A stretch of DNA of 36,764 bases, from the NCBI GenBank assembly GCA_031288715.1, contig JAITQW010000030.1, forward strand, positions 1 through 36,764. The letters are read 5' to 3'. Positions 25,516-35,091 of this stretch are shown here, in pieces. The stretch comes from Lactobacillales bacterium (GTDB lineage: Bacteria > Bacillota > Bacilli > Lactobacillales > Streptococcaceae). The position numbers and the translations under genes were made by a program. How positions within the stretch are numbered: the first letter of the stretch is position 1; each line of letters begins with the position of its first letter. Under the pieces are notes generated by a model. The model ran no database searches. It was not told the DNA's origin and saw only the letters and a list, made by a program, of their open reading frames with translations.

Positions 25516-28500
25516 CTACTCAGAAACTCTCATAATTACATCTTTGTTTTTCCTAATAAACACAAACTTATGTTGCACTTGATCAAAATAGACGCCAAAC
25601 TCAAATTGTCGCAATTTATCACTATCATAAGCAGGATTCGTCTTTTCTTCTTTCAAAATGAGCCACTGCACATTATTGGAACTCGTTGCTCCAGCATTAG
25701 CCAAATCAGATGATAAAAGAATAATCTCAAAATATCCATTTGAACTATAGATCGGATACTCATTACTATCCGTCTTATATTCATTGTCTAAGTTAACTTC
25801 TGAAGGGAAGCTGCTTTCAACCCCCTGGTTATACAGTTTAAATTCAACTCCATCAGTAACAATTGGGCTATATCCTGTTCCATCATCGATCCGTGCTTGT
25901 TTATTGAAGGAGAAAACTGCTTTCCCACGTGTCGCTACTTGCACGGCATTTGTTACATGAGAGCGTGGTTTCGCTCCAACATCTTCATAGGTAAAAGTAA
26001 CCATCGCTGCATTATCGTAATCTCGATACTTCTCACGATAATTCTCCTTAATTCGCACAGGAATTTCATAAGTAAACTCATTGCTAAATCCTGCTTCTAA
26101 AATATCTCCATACTGTTTCGTTTGAGAAACAAAACTAGAGGTTAATGCACCCAGTTTATCACCAGTCAATATTGCTTTAATCTTTTGCCGATCATTCACT
26201 TGATGCACCACACTGGAAGGAGTAAAGCTGGTGATAAAATTCCCTAAATTATCATATACATTAATAGATCCTGTGACCTCAACTCCCTCTGGAAGATGAT
26301 CATTTAGAATAATCGTTGTCGGTGACATTTCCGTTTCGCGGAAAAAATCAATCATAGGCTGATTAATGTAATAGGTGAAATCATTTCCAGGATCAGCTGG
26401 GTTATTCTTATTAACTACTCCAGATGCACCAACAAATCTCTGGTTTTTTACTGGCAAAAGAACAGTTTCATTCCTTGCAAACACTGTATTTCCTGTCTTT
26501 CCATGATCTCTCCAATATTTTAGTAATGGTTGTTTATAATCTAATAATTTAAACCCACTAGGGTATAATCTTGACAATAAATCAAAGGTTTGGTCTAACT
26601 CCTGCGGTACAACAGCTCCTACAAAATTCGGATTTACAAGAAGAAAATTCCATTTTTGTCTCTCATCTACTGGAATATCTTCGTAGTAATCATAATAATC
26701 TTTGTTCAAAAGGCTAAACGATTTATCAATATATTGATTAGTAAATACTGAATCCTCTGCCTCTAATTGCCAAAATCGATCTAAATCATTATCATAGCGC
26801 ATATGAAAGCCATTCTCTCCATCTTTCGAATAAAATCCATCAACAGCACCTGCTAATTGATTTTTAGTTGTTACTGTCTTATTAGGAGGAGTTTGATCTG
26901 CCGGACGTAATGAACGAGAAGAGAGCGAATTATATGTATGCGCCTTCGAACCTCCAACTAAAAATTTATGCTCTGTTCCCCAAAGCGGAAAAGAGACTCC
27001 ACCATTAGGATAAGTACTTCGCCCAAGCATGTCATAAAAATAAAAATCCGTTGATGGCTCTCCTCCTGAGTTATCTGTATACCCTCCTGCATAATAGGTT
27101 CCTCTTGCACTTTCTTTAAACATTGAGGGAGTGGTGGCACTATCAGGAGGATGTCCCGGAGCATTACCATTTAAACCAATAGAAGTTTTTGGTGATAAAA
27201 TTCCAATTTTCAACAAATGAAGTTCCTCACCCAAAGTATTATTGGATTCAGTATACCCTCCATTGATTAAATTTAAACTGTCAACGGTATCTTCCTCTGT
27301 GGCAATTGCTCCCACAAATTCCGTCTGAGAATTATCTGGGCTTGAACGATTTAATGACCCAAAAGTTATAATCGAATCAAAAATTACACTATCTGGAAGA
27401 TCTTGATTAATCATATGATCTTGAGAATTGAAATCATTGATTGTTAATTTCTTAGCAAAATTGATTGATTTCCCATAATCATCATATGTAGAGCTATTAA
27501 AATCATCTGCTGCATAAAATTTTAACTCAAGAGTAAAGAATTTTATATTTTGATAGAAAAAACCAGAATATAAATTATTCGAAAATGAAATGCTCGGACG
27601 ATACTCTCCAGCAGAGCCATTCGTTCCAGCCCAAGTTGGAGCGGGCCCATAAACAATATTACTGACTATCAGCATCGCAGACATCGGCCGTATACGCCCA
27701 TTATAATCTTTAAAAGTCCCTACTTGTTCATACTCTACCTTAATACTTTCCTGTTTTCCATTTCCATATTTCAACGTTTTCGGTCTGTTACTGGTATTTC
27801 CATTAATTTCAGCTGCAGTTAATGGAGGGAAAACTACAGATGCTGAGCTTGAATACTGCTTACCTACATAATCCCCATACTTCATATAAACTGCTTCACG
27901 GAAATTCGTTGCATACATTCCTTGTCCATGTTTCAATCCAGCCAAACTAGACGGTTGAGCTCCTCCATCAGGGTTATCTCCACGCGCTACAGCATCATAA
28001 CGCCCATCATCCCCTAAATGACCATTCGGTGCAAAATTTTGCGTGTAGTAAATCACAGGTCCCCTCTGAGCAAGCTCTGAATTCCCATTATTGTAAGAAC
28101 CCTGATAATTATTTGCAAAAATCGCCTTATTATTGCTGCTAGTGGTATCAATCGCAATCGAAGAATCCAATGCCGTTCCTTGGATGTCTCTAATTAGTTT
28201 AGGATTTGGAATCGTCTCTGCAAAAATACCAGAAGCCCTTGCTGCTACCTCATTAGGGTTTGTTCCTGAAACACTTCCATAATCTCCCTGATACCGCTCA
28301 TTAATTCCTATGTATTTTTCCCAATTTCCATGGCCAGCTCCGCTTGTTGCATCCTCCCGAGAAGCTGTCATTATCCGGATATTCTTGTTGATAGATGGAT
28401 CTAAATTTAAGGAACGTGCAGCAACTTGGGAGTGCTTTCTCCTATCAATGTTTGCAAAATAATCCGTTCCTCCAACATTAGCTAGTAATCTTGATGAAAG

Positions 28501-30960
28501 GTTCCACCAATTCTCAACACTATCCTTAGGCGTTACATAGGTAGCATCATCTCTCACATCATCATTTAAATTTCTTTCCACTCTCACCGCCAAGCGCCCA
28601 TAAACACTAGGATTAGCTACTGAAGCTACTTGAACAATTGCTTCTCCTTCTGATTTAGCAGTAATCACTCCATCCGAAGAAAGTTCAATAAATTCTGCTC
28701 CGCTAACAATTGAAAAAGCAACCTCTCTCTCCGTAGAATTATCGGGATACAGAGTATATTTTATTTCATGTGTTTGTCGTTCCAAAAGGGGTTGAAGATA
28801 TGTAGGAGCATTAGGGTCCTCTGTCTCGTTCGTCTCATCTCCATCCACCACAATGACCTCAGGAATAATAACAGAAAGTGGATGTACTGTTACTTTCACA
28901 GAGTCACTCTTCTCAGAGTTTTCATCTGCTGTCGCCGTAATCGTTGCTTCTCCAGGAGAAACGGGAACAACCAAACCTTCCGCATCAACTGTAGCTACAC
29001 TTGTATTGCTTGATATCCAATTAATTTTTGTATTGTAGGCATTGCTTGGGTTAATAACAGCATTTAAATACTTAGACTTAGATCCTGCACTCACATCATC
29101 AGGCAAATACAGATCAAAATCACCTGGCGGCTCAATAGTTACTTGATCGACCTTTGTTCTTTTTGGAACAATATTAATTGGCTTATCTGCAGAAAAATGA
29201 ACATTTCCTTCAACCATTTCATAAGTCACAGCCACGGTAATGGTCGCTGTCCCAGTGGATACTCCTTCAACAATTCCTGTTTCCTCGTCAATTTTGGCAA
29301 TATTTGGCTTATCTGAACTCCATGTCTTCCTCCCTTTCGCGCCTATCGGTATAATACTTGCGATTGCTTGAGCAGTTTCACCTTCTTCTAGATCACCTAA
29401 ATCATCCAACAAAACCCCCGTAGGAATCTCCGGATTAAAGATTTCTAAAGATGCTTGAGCAGTAAATTCTTTCCCTTTCTCAACAACTTTAGCACGAATA
29501 ATCACTACACCTTGTTTAACACCAATAATTTTTGAACCATTTATTGAAACATATTGATGTTCAGCATCTGTCGGATCATCCGCTCTAATCTCTGAACCAC
29601 TATCATCAGAAAGCCATGCAGACCAAGAAACAGAAATATCTCCATAATCTTCAGGAATAGTGGTAAGCTCTGCGAGCGTGTCACTTCCTACTGCTAACTT
29701 AGCAAATTCTTTTACATTAATAGATTCTAAATTATTGCCCTGGCTAAAAATATCTCCTGACTTTAACGTTGGTAACCCTGTTCCCCAACCTAAATTTGAA
29801 TTTAAATAATTATCAATATCTTCATAGGAAGATCCTGGACGAATAGCATAAATTTCATAAGATTTGTTTTTATCAAAGAGCTTACTGTTTACAGTGTAAT
29901 TGCTATATAAATGACCTTTTGCATCTAACGGTTGAGCCTCTGTCCAAAGTTGATTCCCGCTCGATGCCATACTAACAACTTGAAAAGTAACCGGCATCTT
30001 AAACGCTTTCATCGAACTTACACTCTCATCATCCAATTCAAAAGACATCTGATATTGCGCAGCCTCATCTCCAGAAGTTGGAACTAATTGCAACCAATTC
30101 TTAACTAAATCTCCTGGAAAAACATTAGGACTCCACTCATTACGACCCAAAAAAGTATTAAGACTCCACGGAGGCATCGCATTTTGCACAAAAGTAAAAC
30201 TACCATCAGAACCTCCGTACTTATAGTAAAAAGCAGTTTGATCTGCACCTGAAGCATTTTGAATTTCTGCTAAAGCTGTATAGTTTATAGCAGCATCTAC
30301 AGACGAAAACAGTGGATAATGCTGCACTAAAAAAGCAGTATTATTTCCTTTTCCTGTCTCCGTATAATCCAATAATGGCGAAGAAAGTAAACCAACATTT
30401 TGCGTTTTATTTTTATACTTAATTGTTAGTATAGCAACATCCTTTTCTGCTAATTGATAATTGTAAGTTAAAATTCGCTTCTTCTCGAACTTCCACTCAA
30501 AGCTAACTTCTATGTCCTTATTATCTGAAACTTCTCCTGTAATTCCATTATCCGCCAAAGGGTAAATCGTCTGCTTATTCAAAGTCATCGCATCACTCGT
30601 AGAATTGCTTGAAAATGTAAAATCAGAAGGTCCACTTCCGGTATATAAATCAGCTAAATTATTAGAATTATCATAAGATTGTCCTTCATTATGCCAAACT
30701 CCATTACCAATAACTGGCTCCGCATTCATAGGATTCGTGAGTTGTTCAATTCCTGCCTTAATTAATTTAAAATTAAAACTAGTCAAAGAAAATTCAGGAA
30801 CAACGAGTATCATAGACATTCCTATAAAAAATAATCCCTTGATCATACGATTCAAAGTTTTAATTTTTAATTGTTTCCATTTTCCTTCGTATGCGTTTGC
30901 TTTCTTCATGAAACCAGTCACTTTCCCTTTCCGTAAAAAGTTCTCTTTTTCATTCAACAA
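25516..30960 (-). CDS. Giant secreted adhesin (probable pilus tip) with tandem Ig-like domains
   Basis: 1814 residues. A long basic N-terminal region precedes a hydrophobic signal segment (about 39-57), so the true start may be the GTG at 30921 or ATG at 30909. Residues about 425-790 hold four Ig-like (Big2-type) repeats, with WSSDKPNIAKIDEETGIVEG and WISSNTSVATVDAEGLVVPV as clear examples. Residues 800-1560 are unrecognised. Residues about 1560-1675 resemble a D2-type isopeptide domain (FTYEIPVRIKENY, NAAMVTFTYED), and the end (1677-1814) a CnaB-like domain. The protein stops after KDVIMRVSE with no LPXTG, membrane helix or basic tail, so wall attachment is unexplained. Position between two anchored pilins suggests a tip adhesin. 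It lies 350 bp after the major pilin. Confidence 0.75.
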   Translation of the reverse strand: MLNEKENFLRKGKVTGFMKKANAYEGKWKQLKIKTLNRMIKGLFFIGMSMILVVPEFSLTSFNFKLIKAGIEQLTNPMNAEPVIGNGVWHNEGQSYDNSNNLADLYTGSGPSDFTFSSNSTSDAMTLNKQTIYPLADNGITGEVSDNKDIEVSFEWKFEKKRILTYNYQLAEKDVAILTIKYKNKTQNVGLLSSPLLDYTETGKGNNTAFLVQHYPLFSSVDAAINYTALAEIQNASGADQTAFYYKYGGSDGSFTFVQNAMPPWSLNTFLGRNEWSPNVFPGDLVKNWLQLVPTSGDEAAQYQMSFELDDESVSSMKAFKMPVTFQVVSMASSGNQLWTEAQPLDAKGHLYSNYTVNSKLFDKNKSYEIYAIRPGSSYEDIDNYLNSNLGWGTGLPTLKSGDIFSQGNNLESINVKEFAKLAVGSDTLAELTTIPEDYGDISVSWSAWLSDDSGSEIRADDPTDAEHQYVSINGSKIIGVKQGVVIIRAKVVEKGKEFTAQASLEIFNPEIPTGVLLDDLGDLEEGETAQAIASIIPIGAKGRKTWSSDKPNIAKIDEETGIVEGVSTGTATITVAVTYEMVEGNVHFSADKPINIVPKRTKVDQVTIEPPGDFDLYLPDDVSAGSKSKYLNAVINPSNAYNTKINWISSNTSVATVDAEGLVVPVSPGEATITATADENSEKSDSVKVTVHPLSVIIPEVIVVDGDETNETEDPNAPTYLQPLLERQTHEIKYTLYPDNSTEREVAFSIVSGAEFIELSSDGVITAKSEGEAIVQVASVANPSVYGRLAVRVERNLNDDVRDDATYVTPKDSVENWWNLSSRLLANVGGTDYFANIDRRKHSQVAARSLNLDPSINKNIRIMTASREDATSGAGHGNWEKYIGINERYQGDYGSVSGTNPNEVAARASGIFAETIPNPKLIRDIQGTALDSSIAIDTTSSNNKAIFANNYQGSYNNGNSELAQRGPVIYYTQNFAPNGHLGDDGRYDAVARGDNPDGGAQPSSLAGLKHGQGMYATNFREAVYMKYGDYVGKQYSSSASVVFPPLTAAEINGNTSNRPKTLKYGNGKQESIKVEYEQVGTFKDYNGRIRPMSAMLIVSNIVYGPAPTWAGTNGSAGEYRPSISFSNNLYSGFFYQNIKFFTLELKFYAADDFNSSTYDDYGKSINFAKKLTINDFNSQDHMINQDLPDSVIFDSIITFGSLNRSSPDNSQTEFVGAIATEEDTVDSLNLINGGYTESNNTLGEELHLLKIGILSPKTSIGLNGNAPGHPPDSATTPSMFKESARGTYYAGGYTDNSGGEPSTDFYFYDMLGRSTYPNGGVSFPLWGTEHKFLVGGSKAHTYNSLSSRSLRPADQTPPNKTVTTKNQLAGAVDGFYSKDGENGFHMRYDNDLDRFWQLEAEDSVFTNQYIDKSFSLLNKDYYDYYEDIPVDERQKWNFLLVNPNFVGAVVPQELDQTFDLLSRLYPSGFKLLDYKQPLLKYWRDHGKTGNTVFARNETVLLPVKNQRFVGASGVVNKNNPADPGNDFTYYINQPMIDFFRETEMSPTTIILNDHLPEGVEVTGSINVYDNLGNFITSFTPSSVVHQVNDRQKIKAILTGDKLGALTSSFVSQTKQYGDILEAGFSNEFTYEIPVRIKENYREKYRDYDNAAMVTFTYEDVGAKPRSHVTNAVQVATRGKAVFSFNKQARIDDGTGYSPIVTDGVEFKLYNQGVESSFPSEVNLDNEYKTDSNEYPIYSSNGYFEIILLSSDLANAGATSSNNVQWLILKEEKTNPAYDSDKLRQFEFGVYFDQVQHKFVFIRKNKDVIMRVSE

Positions 30961-31241
30961 AGTCCTAAAAGCCTGTTAACTTATCTCTTAGAAAATCCGA
31001 AAGAAACTACCTATATAATTAAATTTTATATTAAAATTGTATTGTATTCTATTTAAAAGGTCTAAGAATTTACTTATGATCTCCATAATAGCGAAATTTT
31101 TGGCATCAACAAAAAATATAACCTACCTATAACTCTGCCACGTCGGCGCTTGTTTCGCGATTAAAAATTGCCTACAGGAAAACTGTTTGTCAATCATCAC
31201 AGAAATTCGCAATTTCTGATTTTTAGATTTCCTTTTGTCTT
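30961..31241. repeat. Gap between major pilin and adhesin genes with fragments of the dispersed repeat family
   Basis: The gap holds AGCCTGTTAAC (30970-30980), the 14-bp word CTGTTAACTTATCT (30973-30986, also at 12488-12501), CTACCTATAACTCTGCCA (31123-31140, like the reverse strand of 25334-25376) and a 7-bp hairpin AGAAATT-CGC-AATTTCT (31201-31217). No gene is seen. I could not find a matching right end, so this is probably a decayed or composite copy. Confidence 0.4.
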
Positions 31242-31274
31242 AAAAACGCCGGTGAAAGAAGCGCCGGCGTTTTT
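31242..31274 (-). terminator. Strong terminator after the major pilin gene
   Basis: A perfect 11-bp stem, AAAAACGCCGG with CCGGCGTTTTT, around an 11-base loop, 36 bp after the pilin stop. It ends in T5 on either strand. It would limit read-through into the adhesin genes and so set a high pilin-to-tip ratio. Confidence 0.85.
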
Positions 31275-31310
31275 ATCACTAAATTAATATAAACTGACTA
31301 ATCTTAATAG

Positions 31311-33338
31311 CTAACCAATATTACCAGTCGATTTTCGATTACGAACCAATGCATAAGCTCCAATTCCCATAGCTGTAACACCGATCACGATAAAGATTAC
31401 AATACCAATACCACCTGTTGATGGAAGAAATCCTCGAGGATAATTTTTAATTTTATCTAGAGTTCCAGATAATGCGATATGCTTAGATGAACTATTAAGT
31501 TCCCAATCTAATCCATCCTTAGTGTTACTATTCTCATCAATATAGAATCCTTTTGGTGCATGAACCTCAACTATTGTATACTCTCCAGCCCTTAATCCAG
31601 GAAGGTCAAATTTCCCAGTTATTGTATCTCCTGATTCACCTGTTTCACTATAATTTGTCCAAAAAACCTGAATTTTGGCTTCTTTCGAACCATTATCATT
31701 AGTAACAGCATTGCCATATTTATCCGGTTTAATCTCACCTTTTACTCCGGCTGTAGTTTCAAATTCCGATGCTTGTGGCTCACTATCCAAACCAACCCAC
31801 ATAACTTCGCCTTTTTTATTTAGACCTGCATAGTAATAACCAGTATTTTTCTGTCTTAATACAAATCCTGCTCTTTCATCCTCTGAACCTTTAATTACAC
31901 TTCCATTTTCTCCGTTAATCTTTTCAAATCCTTTTTTATAGATAATGACAAACTCAGAAGATGTTCCATCTTTGTCTGTAGTACCATCATCATATTTAAC
32001 CTCATTACCAATCCAGTTATTCAAATTCGTTGCAATCGGTGCATCTCCATTTACAATCAACGTGAATTCAAGTGTTATTTTCTTACCTGAAAGAGCTGTT
32101 AATGTCTCTGGAGGTAACGATTGCAAACTAGAAAACTTAATCACCATTTTATTAGCTTCTTTCATTTTTGCTGTTCCTGCACTATTAACCGTGCTTTCAC
32201 TAGCATCTTGATACGTATATTTTTGATAATTAATCTGACCAGACAAAGCATTCGCTGTTCCTGTAGAGATTGAAAAATTCTCACTGTTTGCCTCTAAATC
32301 ATTTTTTAGTGAATTTGTTAAATTCCCACTAGTAGTATCACTCAAAGCGATTGTTATCTTGTCTATGCTGAAAAAACTTAGCCCTAAATCCGGTAAATCT
32401 GTCAAAATAATATCTGTTACCTTTTTACCTGATGAATTAGCCAAATCAGGAAGCTTAAAGGTTACTTCATATTTAACTTTTTCTCCTACAGATCTATAGT
32501 AAGTCGTATCTGTTGAGTCTACTGTTGTTGGAGTATACGGAGGAACATTAGGTCCATTACCAGGTTTACCATCATCAATCGAAGTAGCATTTTCACCCTT
32601 TTCTGGAATTATTCTTTTTCTAAATTCATCAATATTCGTTTCATTTTTTGGGTAAATATGGATGATCGCTTTTGCCTTGTCTGAAGAAACAACCCCATAC
32701 TGCTGCTCATCACCTTTTAATCCCTCAATAATTGGCAACGCAAGTACAGTATTCACACTTTTTTTTATTTGAACTGATTGTCCATCGACTTTTGGATTGG
32801 AAGTAGCAACATCTTCTACAAAAACATAAACCTTATTTTGACCAGCGTCTGTCACTTGATCTAGATCCGCAAATTCAATTTCCCCTGAAGCATTTGTTGT
32901 ACCAGTCTTAATCGGAGTAACTGAACTTTGAAGATCTGACCATTGCTTCATTTTATACTCAGCAACTATGTCTTCATAAGCCTTTTTACGTTGAGCATCC
33001 GTTGCGGCTGAAACATTACCACCTGCCACTGCCTTTAATTTATCTTGATACTCAGATGTAACATCTATAACTTTAAAATTAACCCCTTCAATTGGCTTGT
33101 CATTCTGAAATTCAGACATAACATCCCCTGTATTTTGGTAAGAACCACTGGTATTATTTGAAATTTTATGTAATACAACTTTCGCTTTCTTTCCAATAAG
33201 AGCCTTATTCTGCTCTTCAACAGTGATAGCGTAAGCTCCGTTAAACGAGCTAAATGCTCCAATGAAGCTTGGAATTAACAGCATACTTGCTGCAGCTAAT
33301 ATTAGCAGCTTCTTTTTTAAATTCTTTTTAATATTCAT
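31311..33338 (-). CDS. Major pilin, SpaA/SpaH-type, LPSTG-anchored
   Basis: 675 residues from ATG with AAAGGAG upstream. Signal peptide of about 36 residues (ILAAASMLLIPSFIGAFSS, cleavage near AYA). The pilin motif IIHIYPKNE (about 223-231) supplies the lysine used by a class C sortase. The middle has a D2-type isopeptide domain, and near residue 586 lies the E-box YTIVEVHAPKGFY. The end has LPSTG (about 637), a membrane helix and a basic tail. These are the full set of marks of a polymerising backbone pilin. A class C sortase gene is normally adjacent; none is in this window. Transcription probably starts from the promoter at 33392-33420. Confidence 0.93.
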   Translation of the reverse strand: MNIKKNLKKKLLILAAASMLLIPSFIGAFSSFNGAYAITVEEQNKALIGKKAKVVLHKISNNTSGSYQNTGDVMSEFQNDKPIEGVNFKVIDVTSEYQDKLKAVAGGNVSAATDAQRKKAYEDIVAEYKMKQWSDLQSSVTPIKTGTTNASGEIEFADLDQVTDAGQNKVYVFVEDVATSNPKVDGQSVQIKKSVNTVLALPIIEGLKGDEQQYGVVSSDKAKAIIHIYPKNETNIDEFRKRIIPEKGENATSIDDGKPGNGPNVPPYTPTTVDSTDTTYYRSVGEKVKYEVTFKLPDLANSSGKKVTDIILTDLPDLGLSFFSIDKITIALSDTTSGNLTNSLKNDLEANSENFSISTGTANALSGQINYQKYTYQDASESTVNSAGTAKMKEANKMVIKFSSLQSLPPETLTALSGKKITLEFTLIVNGDAPIATNLNNWIGNEVKYDDGTTDKDGTSSEFVIIYKKGFEKINGENGSVIKGSEDERAGFVLRQKNTGYYYAGLNKKGEVMWVGLDSEPQASEFETTAGVKGEIKPDKYGNAVTNDNGSKEAKIQVFWTNYSETGESGDTITGKFDLPGLRAGEYTIVEVHAPKGFYIDENSNTKDGLDWELNSSSKHIALSGTLDKIKNYPRGFLPSTGGIGIVIFIVIGVTAMGIGAYALVRNRKSTGNIG

Positions 33339-33391
33339 TAGTAAGCTCCTTTACTTTTTAACTAGCAACTTTTTTATTTTTACTATAATTT

Positions 33392-33420
33392 ATTTTATAT
33401 GGATATAATACGAAAAACAA
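33392..33420 (-). promoter_or_regulatory. Promoter of the pilus genes
   Basis: On the minus strand: -35 TTGTTT (33420-33415), a 17-bp spacer and -10 TAAAAT (33397-33392), about 55 bp before the pilin start. Confidence 0.55.
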
Positions 33421-33521
33421 TTAATTAGCATATATTTTATTATAAAATAATTATAAATTTTCTCGATTCCATGTGGTATCCATTTACATCAACAAAAATT
33501 ACTTTTCTAAAAATAAACCTC

Positions 33522-33624
33522 TTGTGAAACTAAACATTACGCCTCAAACATAGTAGATTTCGCGTCTGCCAAGTAACGAAATTCTTTAGGTTTGGATGCT
33601 TTATACATTAATTATGTTTCACAA
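33522..33624. repeat. Inverted repeat upstream of the pilus promoter (gene-free stretch 33339-34018)
   Basis: TTGTGAAAC (33522-33530) and GTTTCACAA (33616-33624) are perfect 9-bp inverted ends; a weaker inner pair, AGATTTCG with CGAAATTCT, lies between. It may be a short element or a regulatory structure. Apart from this, the two promoters and the palindrome listed separately, the 680-bp gap shows no supported gene. Confidence 0.4.
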
Positions 33625-33927
33625 AAAATCAAATATTGAACACAACTTCTATCGTAAGTGTAAATTTTAATGAAGCTATATCTGATCTGTCCTATAACTA
33701 AATTCACAATGAATTGCCCTATATTTTTCCTGAATACTTTGCCAAAAATGCTCACAATAACCAGCTATTCCCACGCTTATTTCCTTGTTTCAGAAAAAAA
33801 TAGCAGCAATTTAAAATATGCTCTAGTTGTAGGGCAGGTCAAAAAGAAATAGGATGTATCAATGTTTACAAGAATGATATATGCAAAAATCTCATAAAAG
33901 TGGACATATATTTTCTAACATCTATCA

Positions 33928-33957
33928 TTGATCGAATATTTGTTTGTATGGTATAAT
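33928..33957 (+). promoter_or_regulatory. Promoter of the antitoxin-like/zeta-like module
   Basis: TTGATC (33928-33933), an 18-bp spacer, and consensus TATAAT (33952-33957) with an upstream TG (extended -10). Confidence 0.65.
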
Positions 33958-33975
33958 TTAAATATGAATTATACC
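33950..33975. promoter_or_regulatory. Operator-like palindrome over the -10 box
   Basis: GGTATAATT and AATTATACC are perfect 9-bp arms around eight bases, and the left arm covers the -10 box. A dimeric repressor bound here would block the promoter, as in self-regulated toxin-antitoxin operons. Confidence 0.55.
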
Positions 33976-34018
33976 TCATTTTCCTGCGAAATAGATAGGA
34001 ATTTGAATAGGTTAAATA

Positions 34019-34294
34019 GTGACATTACAAAAAATTTTAAAAAACAATGAAACATCAGAGGTGTTGAATATGACGCATGAAGAATTGATTTTAAAAACAA
34101 AAAATAAAAATATGAATAAAGAAATATTAAATGAACTTAGAGAAATTTATCAAAGACTGTATAAGATGGGATTTAAGCAAATCGGAGGAGCCTATGCAGT
34201 GGCTAATGATGACGAAGAATTTGATTTTTTACTAACCTTGGATGAATATTTCCGTGGTGTAGAGCAAAAAAAATCATCAATCAACCATTCGTGA
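34019..34294 (+). CDS. Small acidic/helical protein upstream of a zeta-like kinase, possible antitoxin
   Basis: 91 residues from GTG 34019, or 74 from ATG 34070, which has AGAGG nine bases upstream and is the more natural start. The protein is helical and charged (EILNELREIYQRLYKMGFKQ), with an acidic NDDEEFDFLLTLDEYF segment near the end. I do not recognise a DNA-binding fold. It is followed after nine bases by a zeta-toxin-like gene and preceded by an operator-like palindrome, so an antitoxin or partner role is inferred from context. Confidence 0.6.
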   Translation: MTLQKILKNNETSEVLNMTHEELILKTKNKNMNKEILNELREIYQRLYKMGFKQIGGAYAVANDDEEFDFLLTLDEYFRGVEQKKSSINHS

Positions 34295-34303
34295 GGTGAA
34301 ATT

Positions 34304-34925
34304 GTGAATCAACCAATTTATTGGCTTATTGCTGGGGTAAATGGTTCAGGTAAATCGACATTTTATGAGATTGAACTTGAGAAAAATCCCATTTTAAAAA
34401 CAATCAAACGAATTAATCCTGATGAAATACTTCATAATTTTGGTGGAGATTGGTTATCGTCAAAAGATCAATTTAAAAGTGGAAAAAACGCTGTAAAATT
34501 AATTAAAAAATATTTAACGAATAAAATTTCATTCAATCAAGAAACAACATTTGCAGGAAATTCATTCCTTCATTTAAAGAGAATTCAAACGGCTAGAAAA
34601 CTTGGATTCCGTATTTACTTAACATATGTAGGAATTCACTCCATCAAATTAGCGAAAAATTGCACATCGTGTGTTAAAAGGTGGCCACGATATTCCAAAT
34701 GAAGTAGTGAAACGTCGTTTTCCAGAATCTTTTCGAACGTTCAATGAAGTAATTCCCTTAATTGATGAGTTAACCATTTATGATAATAGCTTTAGAAAGT
34801 ATCGAATGGTTTTTGAAATGATAGAGGGTCATATATCTGTAAACCAGCTTGAATTAGAAAGTTATTTATTGAAAAATGTATCAAGATTAGGTGATTTGAT
34901 ATTAAATGATAAGAAATTTTTTTGA
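34304..34925 (+). pseudogene. Zeta-toxin-like ATP-binding kinase, frameshifted
   Basis: The N-terminal part (from GTG 34304) has the P-loop GVNGSGKST (11-19), then NPDEIL and a NQETTFAG segment, the arrangement of zeta-toxin-like P-loop kinases. After SIKLAK the frame is lost at the A5 run 34655-34659 and ends as NCTSCVKRW. The shifted frame continues IAHRVLKGGHDIPNEVVKRR and then FPESFRTFNEVIPLIDELTI to the stop at 34925, which is the normal C-terminal half. One base removed from, or two added to, the run restores about 206 residues. Classical zeta toxins phosphorylate UDP-N-acetylglucosamine; the activity of these relatives is less clear. As written the protein is broken. Confidence 0.75.
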
Positions 34926-35091
34926 AAAATGCCTTCTATCTTTAAGCATAAAAAAGTTTTCAATGAAATGAAAAATTCAAATTATAAGCAATTATGGCAA
35001 ATTTACTGAAAAAGAATCATGCAAATAATTCAAGCAAGTCTTGATGTATGCCACCCAATGAAGCAAATCACATATTTTCGGAGGAATTATT

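Noticed and set aside
25516..30960. WxL-type cell-wall binding domain in the giant adhesin
   Set aside because: No paired WxL motifs are present near the C-terminus; the tryptophans are scattered.
33670..33852. A 60-codon plus-strand ORF in the gap before the zeta-like module
   Set aside because: It has no ribosome site, a composition like translated A/T-rich spacer, and no recognisable motif.
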